Under the pieces are notes generated by a model. It was given only the letters and a program-made list of their open reading frames with translations. It was not told where the DNA came from and ran no database searches. From UBA7672 sp964550535 (lineage in GTDB: Bacteria > Pseudomonadota > Alphaproteobacteria > Caulobacterales > Hyphomonadaceae), in NCBI GenBank assembly GCA_964550535.1, contig CAZJZQ010000152.1, positions 1 through 6,463 of the forward strand: a DNA stretch of 6,463 nt, in the 5' to 3' direction. Position numbers and translations under genes: made by a program. Positions 1 through 4,198 of this stretch are shown one piece after another; positions within the stretch are counted from its first letter, which is position 1; each line of letters starts with the position of its first letter.

Positions 1-827
1 ATCGCCGACACCATCGGCACGACTTCCTTGAACACCTTCCGCCCTTCCTGGACGAACAGCTTGTCCGGCTTGCCGGCGCCTTCCGGATCGCCGCGATTGA
101 GAAAGCCGAAATTGTTGCGGATGTTGTTGGAGAACTGCGTCTTCAGCCGCGAGCCGAGGATCGACCACCCGCCGCGCGGCGCAATATCTGCGGACTCAAC
201 CAGCACCGCCGTCGCCACATCGCCAAAGATGAAGTGGCTGTCGCGGTCGGTGAAGTTGAGGTGGCCCGAGCAGACTTCCGGGTTCACCATCAGAACCGAC
301 CGTGCGCTGCCCGAACGCACGAAATCCGCCGCCGTCTGTATGCCGAACGTAGCTGACGAACAGGCGACGTTCATGTCGAACGCAAAGCCGGACGTCCCCA
401 GCGCGTTCTGCACCTCAATGGCCATCGCGGGATAGGGACGCTGCATGTTGGACGCCGCGCAGATCACCGCATCGACATGCGCGGGGTCGCGGCCCGCAGC
501 TTCGAGCGCCTGTTTCGCGGCGCTCACGGCGATCTCGGCCAGCAGGGATATCTGGTCGTTCGGCCGGTCGGGAATGTTCGGAGCCATGCGCGCGGGATCG
601 ATCACGCCGGCCTTGTCCACCACGAAGCGCGATTTGATGCCGGAGGCCTTTTCGATGAATTCGACGGAGGAATGCGTTTTGGCCTCGGCGCGCCCCGCCG
701 CGATATCGTCTGCATGATCCGCGTTCCAGCGGTCCGCCCATGCGTTGAAGCTGGCGACCAGTTCAGCGTTTGAGACCGAGTGCGGCGGCGTGTAGAGCCC
801 TGTCGCCGAGATCACGGGCTGGGCCAT
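1..827 (-). CDS. FabH-like 3-oxoacyl-ACP synthase III, 3' end cut by window edge
   Basis: A thiolase-fold condensing enzyme of the 3-oxoacyl-ACP synthase III type. Such enzymes join an acyl-CoA starter to malonyl-ACP in the cytoplasm. I read 275 codons from the ATG at 825-827 to the left edge. The protein begins MAQPVISATGLYTPPHSVSN and carries the active-site cysteine near residue 156 in NVACSSATFG. A FGDVATAVLVE segment, typical of the end of the N-terminal half, lies near residues 201-211. The catalytic His and Asn of the family would lie beyond the window. The cysteine comes about 40 residues later than in E. coli FabH (Cys112), which points to the longer subgroup of roughly 370 residues, so about 100 residues are probably missing. 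Some members of this subgroup are thought to accept medium-chain acyl-CoA from beta-oxidation; that role is inference here. A strong GGGAGGA lies just upstream of the start. The family call is firm, the substrate is not. Confidence 0.88.
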   Translation of the reverse strand, partial: MAQPVISATGLYTPPHSVSNAELVASFNAWADRWNADHADDIAAGRAEAKTHSSVEFIEKASGIKSRFVVDKAGVIDPARMAPNIPDRPNDQISLLAEIAVSAAKQALEAAGRDPAHVDAVICAASNMQRPYPAMAIEVQNALGTSGFAFDMNVACSSATFGIQTAADFVRSGSARSVLMVNPEVCSGHLNFTDRDSHFIFGDVATAVLVESADIAPRGGWSILGSRLKTQFSNNIRNNFGFLNRGDPEGAGKPDKLFVQEGRKVFKEVVPMVSA

Positions 828-833
828 GCGATA

Positions 834-840
834 TCCTCCC
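834..840 (-). promoter_or_regulatory. Ribosome binding site of the FabH-like gene
   Basis: On the minus strand GGGAGGA precedes the ATG at 825-827 by six bases. It fixes the start, and the protein then begins with the N-terminus usual for this FabH subgroup. Confidence 0.75.
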
Positions 841-888
841 GGGCGCTTCCATTCGATAAGCACGCGCGCCTCTTGTCGCGCCAGAATA

Positions 889-926
889 GGCGCCACGCAG
901 CGCGGGCGTCGAGTAGCGCTGGCGCC
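889..926. repeat. Imperfect inverted repeat between divergent genes
   Basis: GGCGCCA at 889-895 pairs with TGGCGCC at 920-926. Inside it GCGC at 900-903 pairs with GCGC at 916-919 if four bases bulge on one side. It lies between the FabH-like gene and the M20 remnant. It could be an operator or a structured leader, but no T-tract follows and GC-rich DNA makes such pairings by chance. Confidence 0.25.
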
Positions 927-936
927 TGCGCGCGCC

Positions 937-965
937 TTGCCGCAGGAATGAGGACCTGGACAAAT
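937..965 (+). promoter_or_regulatory. Possible weak promoter of the M20 peptidase remnant
   Basis: TTGCCG at 937-942 and ACAAAT at 960-965 are separated by exactly 17 bases and match the sigma-70 boxes at four of six positions each. Transcription would start near 972, just ahead of the GGAGG at 980-984. This is a match to consensus only. Confidence 0.22.
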
Positions 966-977
966 CGCGTGGCTTGA

Positions 978-1221
978 ATGGAGGCGACGATACGCAAACT
1001 GATCCTCGCAATGGCCATGGCCGCTGCGTCAGCGCTGCCAGTCGAGGCGCTGACGCGCGCCGAGAACACCATTGTGAAGACTGTGGATGCCGGAAACGCG
1101 CGCGGTCTGGCGCTGCTTGAAAACCTCGTGAACGTGAACTCCGGCACGATCAACCTGCCGGCCGGTGCAGGCCAAATGCGCAGCGATTCTGATGACGCGC
1201 CTGTCGAAAGAAAAGCGCTGA
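978..1221 (+). pseudogene. M20-family metallopeptidase, internally deleted remnant
   Basis: The first 60 or so codons look like the N-terminus of an exported M20 zinc peptidase (glutamate carboxypeptidase-like). There is a hydrophobic signal peptide ending near ALPVEA, then a helix with LALLENLVNVNSGTINL, a stretch characteristic of periplasmic M20 proteins. After about 1157 this frame loses all resemblance. A second frame, shifted by one base, reads PVQAKCAAILMTRLSKEKR followed by TGA at 1219-1221, which resembles the closing helix of such peptidases. That stop lies 15 bp before the end of the convergent alanine dehydrogenase gene, where an intact gene would be expected to finish. About 360 codons, including every zinc ligand, are missing, so no activity is possible. 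The break lies near CCGGCCGG at 1158-1165. GGAGG at 980-984 points to a start at 990, where the codon is ATA. Recognition of the N-terminus is good, of the C-terminus moderate. Deletion and misassembly are both possible. Confidence 0.6.
1026..1056. repeat. Perfect 10-bp inverted repeat inside the signal-peptide region
   Basis: GCGTCAGCGC at 1026-1035 and GCGCTGACGC at 1047-1056 are perfect complements around an 11-base loop. Nine bases of the same unit recur at 1215-1223, across the stop codon of the M20 remnant. The repeat lies in coding sequence, and no role is evident. Confidence 0.4.
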
Positions 1222-1236
1222 CGTTCGGCTGTTGCC

Positions 1237-2349
1237 TCAGCTCAGCCAGGACGGGCGGACGTAAGGCAGGCCGAGATCCTTCGCCAGCGCTTCGTACGCG
1301 ATATTGCCCTCGGCGACGTTGAGACCAGCGGCGAGGTGCGGGTCGGATTTCAGGGCGGCTTGCATACCCTTGTTCGCGATATCCAGCGCAAAGGGCAGCG
1401 TCACGTTGTTGAGCGCATAGGTTGAGGTGCGCGGCACGGCGCCGGGCATGTTGGCCACGCAATAGTGCAGGATGCCGTCGATCTCATAGATCGGATCGTC
1501 GTGCGTCGTGGGATGCGATGTCTCGAAGCATCCGCCCTGATCGATGGCGATATCCACCAGCACGGCGCCCGGTGTCATCTCCTTGAGCAGCGCGCGGCTG
1601 ACCAGCCTGGGCGCCGAGACGCCGGGCACGAGCACCGCGCCGATCACCAGATCGGCCTGCACCACGGCGGCGTCGATGGCGTCCTGTGTCGCATAGACCG
1701 TATCGACCGCGCCCGCGAACTGCGCATCCAGTTCCTCAAGGCGCGGCATGGATTTGTCGAACACGGTCACATTGGCGCGGCATCCGATCGCTATCTCGGC
1801 TGCGTGCGTGCCGGAGACGCCGCCGCCGAGGATCACCACCCTGGCGGGCGGCACGCCGGGCACGCCGCCCAGCAACAGGCCGCGCCCGCGTTTCGTCCGC
1901 ATCAAGGCGTTGGCGCCGACAAAGACCGACATCCGCCCCGCCACCTGACTCATCGGTTGCAGCAGGGGCAAGCGGCCAGCGCGGTTGGTCACCGTCTCAT
2001 AAGCAATGCATGTGGACCCGGAGGCCATCAGCGCTTCGGCCAGCCGCTTGTCGGCTGCGAGGTGCAGGTAGGTGAACAGGGTGTGGCGCGGGGTCAGCAT
2101 GGCGCATTCCTGCGGCAGCGGCTCCTTCACCTTCACGATCAGGCTGGCTTCGGCGAACACCGATGCAGCGTTGGGGAGAATATTTCCCCCGGCTTTGCTG
2201 TAGGCGGCATCCGTTGCTCCAGAGCCCAGACCCGCTCCGGCCTGCACATAGACCGTGTGCCCCGCACGGGTGAGTTCCGCGACGCTCTCGGGCGTCAGGC
2301 CTACGCGATATTCCTGCGTTTTGATTTCGCTCGGAACGCCGATTTTCAT
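1237..2349 (-). CDS. ald: Alanine dehydrogenase (NAD-dependent)
   Basis: Catalyses L-alanine + NAD+ + H2O to pyruvate + ammonium + NADH in the cytoplasm, linking alanine use to central metabolism and running in reverse for ammonium assimilation. The 370-residue protein has the usual family length. It opens with MKIGVPSEIKTQEYR, placing the substrate-binding Arg at 15. Lys75 (VKVKEP) and His96 (TYLHLA) match the pyruvate-binding and catalytic residues known from the Mycobacterium tuberculosis enzyme. The Rossmann glycine motif GGGVSG is at 175-180, with the NAD-ribose-binding Asp198 in VFDKS. Catalytic Asp270 lies in VDIAIDQGG, and Asn300 is present. The ATG at 2347-2349 follows AGGAGA at a good distance. 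The gene is intact and converges on the M20 remnant, and the FabH-like gene beyond that is separated by more than 400 bp. A hydrolase relic lies upstream, so I expect a promoter of its own, but saw no clear boxes. Confidence 0.97.
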   Translation of the reverse strand: MKIGVPSEIKTQEYRVGLTPESVAELTRAGHTVYVQAGAGLGSGATDAAYSKAGGNILPNAASVFAEASLIVKVKEPLPQECAMLTPRHTLFTYLHLAADKRLAEALMASGSTCIAYETVTNRAGRLPLLQPMSQVAGRMSVFVGANALMRTKRGRGLLLGGVPGVPPARVVILGGGVSGTHAAEIAIGCRANVTVFDKSMPRLEELDAQFAGAVDTVYATQDAIDAAVVQADLVIGAVLVPGVSAPRLVSRALLKEMTPGAVLVDIAIDQGGCFETSHPTTHDDPIYEIDGILHYCVANMPGAVPRTSTYALNNVTLPFALDIANKGMQAALKSDPHLAAGLNVAEGNIAYEALAKDLGLPYVRPSWLS

Positions 2350-2354
2350 GCGGG

Positions 2355-2360
2355 TCTCCT
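2355..2360 (-). promoter_or_regulatory. Ribosome binding site of ald
   Basis: AGGAGA on the minus strand ends five bases before the ald ATG and supports that start, which also gives the standard N-terminus of the family. Confidence 0.7.
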
Positions 2361-2431
2361 GGTCCAGGGAGGCGGAGGCTGACTTATGGCATCATGCCGG
2401 ACGCCTGCGCCAGCCGGAGCTGTTCTCCACT

Positions 2432-2545
2432 TCAAGAGGGGCGGTCAGCCAGAAACGCGTGGAGATCACGGACGGTTTCGTCCGGCAACTGTTCCATCAG
2501 AAGATGGCCGCCCACATTGTCCATGGATGTTATACGCGCAGGCCG
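2432..2545 (-). pseudogene. C-terminal relic of an alpha/beta-hydrolase-like gene
   Basis: A minus-strand frame ending at TGA (2432-2434) reads, over its last 30 codons, MDNVGGHLLMEQLPDETVRD and then a short tail HAFLADRPS. A GGH followed by a Met-Glu-Gln/Pro stretch and an amphipathic helix is how many alpha/beta-hydrolases close, with the His as the catalytic-triad base. Upstream the frame has no start codon with a ribosome site. It stays open only to a TGA at 2570-2572, which lies in the T-tract of the porin terminator. The rest of the gene, normally 250 or more residues, is absent. I take it as the 3' end of a gene whose body was lost by deletion or rearrangement next to the porin locus. 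It could instead be a chance frame: the resemblance rests on a short stretch, and I could not compare it with a database. Confidence 0.42.
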
Positions 2546-2571
2546 CGCGGGCGAACATGCAGGATGCGCTC

Positions 2572-2605
2572 AAAACGAAAGGCCGCTGCGTCGCCGCAGC
2601 GGCCT
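2572..2605 (-). terminator. Rho-independent terminator of the TorF-type porin gene
   Basis: GGCCGCTGCG at 2581-2590 and CGCAGCGGCC at 2595-2604 form a perfect 10-bp stem (11 with the A-T pair outside) around the loop TCGC. Read on the minus strand the stem is followed by TTTCGTTTTG. It lies about 50 bases after the porin stop codon, which is ideal for terminating that gene. Confidence 0.88.
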
Positions 2606-2653
2606 CCGTAGTCCTGACGCATGCGCGTTGCGCCTGCGTTTCGGGAGGAAAGA

Positions 2654-3364
2654 CTAGAGCGCCTTGGCGATCGTGAAGACGATGTTGTCGTCGTCGCCGC
2701 CAATGTCGCTCTGGTAGTAGCGCAGGTCGAGATCAATGCCCGACACCGACCAGGTGCCGCCGGCGTTGAAGCCTTCCCAGTCGGCGGCCCCGCCGGTGTC
2801 GCCGTCGTCGAGCCATGCGCCGTAGCCGCCGCTGAAGCTGATGGCGTCAGACAGGGCGTAGGAGATCGACAGGTCGCCATACAGCGTCTCGTTGTCCGGA
2901 TCGTAGTTCAGCGAGCCGCCTCGAAGGAATTCGGCGCGGTCGGCCTCGGCGGCTNNNNNNNNNNTCAGCGAGCCGCCGAGGCCGACCGCGCCGAATTCCT
3001 TCGAGGCGGCGACATACAGTTCCCAGAAGTCGAGATCCGCAACGTCTTCATCCGGGTAGGCGTAGTAGATCGCGCCCACATCCCAGCCGAGGCCAGCCGC
3101 TTCGAAAGCGTAGCCGGCGTAGAAATCGAGTTCGATCGACGGCGAAGCGTCAGCCAGGCTGGACGCCCACGTGCCGGCGTAGAAGCCGCTTTCCGTGGTG
3201 ATGTCGAAGCCGCCCTGGATGGCGTAGTCCTGGTTGGTCTGCGTGACGTTACGCCAGTGATAGTCCGTGGTCAGCGCGACGTTACCCGAGATAGTCACTT
3301 CCTGAGCGAGAGCCGGCGAGGCCGACACGGCCGCCAGAGCTCCGAGAACCAGAAGGTTGCGCAT
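2654..3364 (-). CDS. TorF-family putative porin, interrupted by an assembly gap
   Basis: Resembles the TorF/Gcw_chp family of small beta-barrel outer-membrane proteins, annotated as putative porins, with substrates mostly unknown. A signal peptide of 20 residues ends ALA, before QEVTISGNVALTTDYHWRNV. Family-like strands follow: AIQGGFD, SGFYAGTWAS, IELDFYAGY, WDVGAIYYAYP and LDFWELYVAASKEF. Many alternating aromatic and polar residues and a closing strand near 215-236 fit a barrel. As given, the frame has 236 codons, but residues 134-152 come from ten Ns plus an inverted copy of the flanking DNA. Removing them joins GAVGLGGSL directly to NYDPDNETLYGD, as expected for the native protein, and leaves about 217 residues. 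The start at 3362-3364 is supported by the signal peptide; upstream there is a purine-rich GGGGAAAAGGG. A strong terminator follows. It is a single gene, divergent from queF. Confidence 0.88.
   Translation of the reverse strand: MRNLLVLGALAAVSASPALAQEVTISGNVALTTDYHWRNVTQTNQDYAIQGGFDITTESGFYAGTWASSLADASPSIELDFYAGYAFEAAGLGWDVGAIYYAYPDEDVADLDFWELYVAASKEFGAVGLGGSLXXXXAAEADRAEFLRGGSLNYDPDNETLYGDLSISYALSDAISFSGGYGAWLDDGDTGGAADWEGFNAGGTWSVSGIDLDLRYYQSDIGGDDDNIVFTIAKAL
2908..3010. repeat. Perfect 40-bp inverted repeat around a run of ten Ns
   Basis: Bases 2915-2954 are the exact reverse complement of 2971-3010, with the Ns at 2955-2964 between them. The 13-mer TCAGCGAGCCGCC also occurs directly repeated at 2908-2920 and 2965-2977. 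The right arm encodes genuine porin sequence, while the left arm is its backwards copy and encodes nothing porin-like. Collapsing the 57 bp between the two direct repeats restores one clean reading frame. This is most simply a scaffold join with a hairpin-like contig end, not a biological repeat. Confidence 0.93.
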
Positions 3365-3535
3365 TCGTATTTACCCTTTTCCCCTCGTGTTTGAACAACG
3401 TCCCGCGGACGAATTGCGAACCCGACTCCGCAGGGGAACGTCGCCGGCTTCGCGCTGCACCATGGCGACGGCTTCGGACACACCGGAAGCGCATTGCCGC
3501 CGGGAAGGGGGCTCTGCGCATCTCCGCCTGATGCT

Positions 3536-3561
3536 TGGTCAGTCCGTATGCGGACTGACCA
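3536..3561. promoter_or_regulatory. Operator-like perfect 11-bp inverted repeat
   Basis: TGGTCAGTCCG (3536-3546) and CGGACTGACCA (3551-3561) are perfect complements about the four bases TATG. A direct half-site TGGTCAG follows at 3595-3601. The length and shape fit a binding site for a dimeric repressor such as one of the TetR family. Neither side has a T-tract, so a terminator is unlikely. It lies about 170 bp upstream of the porin and 160 bp upstream of queF, and could control either. No regulator gene is in the window. Confidence 0.55.
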
Positions 3562-3609
3562 GTAATTAGGCGATCCAGGGCTGTTGAGGTCGTCTGGTCA
3601 GCCCCCTCA

Positions 3610-3625
3610 GGGTCGTTTTGGACCC
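3610..3625. repeat. Small GGGTC/GACCC hairpin
   Basis: A 5-bp stem around GTTTTG, which CTCA (3606-3609) and TGAG (3630-3633) could extend past a four-base bulge. It would lie in the queF leader if transcription began upstream of it. No function can be assigned. Confidence 0.25.
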
Positions 3626-3720
3626 ATAATGAGCGGTTAACGTTACCTGCCATTGGCGGATTGAAGCCGAATCCATCGCCCCCTATTGCCGTGGAGCCAC
3701 ACCCGGGGGCATCAAGCGGC

Positions 3721-4188
3721 ATGAACGAAAAGATACACCCTGAAGGCCTTACCCAGCTTGGCGCCTTGGCCCCGGCGCCCGTCTCCCCCGAGGCTGCGGT
3801 GCTGGAGCGGGTGGCCAATCCGCATGCGGACACGCTCTATCTCGCGCGCTTCACCGCGCCGGAGTTCACCTCGCTGTGCCCGGTGACGGGACAGCCGGAC
3901 TTCGCGCATCTGGTGATTGATTATGCGCCCGGTCAGTGGATCGTGGAGAGCAAGAGCCTGAAGCTGTATCTCGGCGCGTTCCGCAATCATGGCGCTTTCC
4001 ACGAGGACTGCACCGTTGCGATCGGCAAGCGGCTGGTCGCGACGCTGTCGCCGAAATGGCTGCGCATCGCCGGCTACTGGTATCCGCGCGGCGGCATGCC
4101 GATCGATGTGTTCTGGCAGACGGGCAAGGCGCCGGACAGCCTTTGGGTTCCGGACACCGGCGTCGCCCCGTATCGCGGACGCGGCTGA
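3721..4188 (+). CDS. queF: NADPH-dependent 7-cyano-7-deazaguanine reductase
   Basis: Reduces the nitrile of preQ0 to the aminomethyl group of preQ1 using two NADPH, in the cytoplasm. PreQ1 is then put into tRNA by Tgt on the way to queuosine. The protein has 155 residues, the size of the single-domain (B. subtilis-type) enzymes. Cys53 in FTSLCPVTGQPDF is the nucleophile that forms the thioimide with the substrate, and Asp60 seven residues later is the proton donor. The QueF motif follows as ESKSLK at 76-81, then FHED at 93-96, whose Glu binds the substrate. I chose the ATG at 3721, which gives the usual short N-terminus. A TTG at 3661 in the same frame would add 20 Pro-rich residues not expected in this family. 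No other queuosine genes are here. The stop codon is 10 bp from the end of the convergent PQQ dehydrogenase gene. Confidence 0.95.
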   Translation: MNEKIHPEGLTQLGALAPAPVSPEAAVLERVANPHADTLYLARFTAPEFTSLCPVTGQPDFAHLVIDYAPGQWIVESKSLKLYLGAFRNHGAFHEDCTVAIGKRLVATLSPKWLRIAGYWYPRGGMPIDVFWQTGKAPDSLWVPDTGVAPYRGRG

Positions 4189-4195
4189 CGCCGCG
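4180..4195. terminator. Short GC hairpin at the queF stop codon
   Basis: CGCGGC (4180-4185) and GCCGCG (4190-4195) pair perfectly around TGAC, whose first three bases are the queF stop codon. On the plus strand a weak TATTTCTT follows after a few bases. It might end both convergent transcripts, but the tail is poor. Confidence 0.33.
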
Positions 4196-4198
4196 CCG

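Larger units (their letters stand above)
3365..3720. other. Divergent intergenic region between the porin and queF
   Basis: About 356 bp separate the starts of the two diverging genes, and no convincing protein lies in it. It holds the operator-like inverted repeat (3536-3561), a further TGGTCAG half-site (3595-3601), a GGGTC/GACCC hairpin (3610-3625) and an 8-bp palindrome TAACGTTA (3638-3645). No pair of sigma-70 boxes with proper spacing stood out on either strand. I also saw no preQ1 riboswitch-like structure next to queF. Confidence 0.6.

Noticed and set aside
812..1462. Minus-strand frame of 216 codons spanning the M20 remnant
   Set aside because: It is of low-complexity Arg/Ala/Ser composition, overlaps the 3' end of ald and the start of the FabH-like gene out of frame, and has no recognisable domain.
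1465..2382. A 305-codon open frame on the plus strand opposite ald
   Set aside because: It is rich in His, Arg and Gly and resembles no family. It is the mirror of a well-supported alanine dehydrogenase in GC-rich DNA, where antisense frames stay open by codon bias.
2915..3010. A genuine invertible DNA switch in the porin gene
   Set aside because: The segment is present in both orientations, but the inverted arm puts non-porin residues into the barrel and abuts a scaffold gap. No recombinase gene is near. An assembly artefact explains it more simply.
3661..3720. A TTG start for queF adding 20 residues
   Set aside because: The added Pro-rich stretch is not typical of QueF, and the ATG at 3721 gives the standard single-domain length.
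3562..3720. A preQ1 riboswitch ahead of queF
   Set aside because: I looked for a compact pseudoknot with an A-rich tail near the ribosome site and found only unrelated short hairpins.
3282..3833. Minus-strand frame of 183 codons across the porin-queF intergenic region
   Set aside because: It overlaps the porin signal peptide and the start of queF in other frames and shows no family features. The operator-like dyad lies within it.
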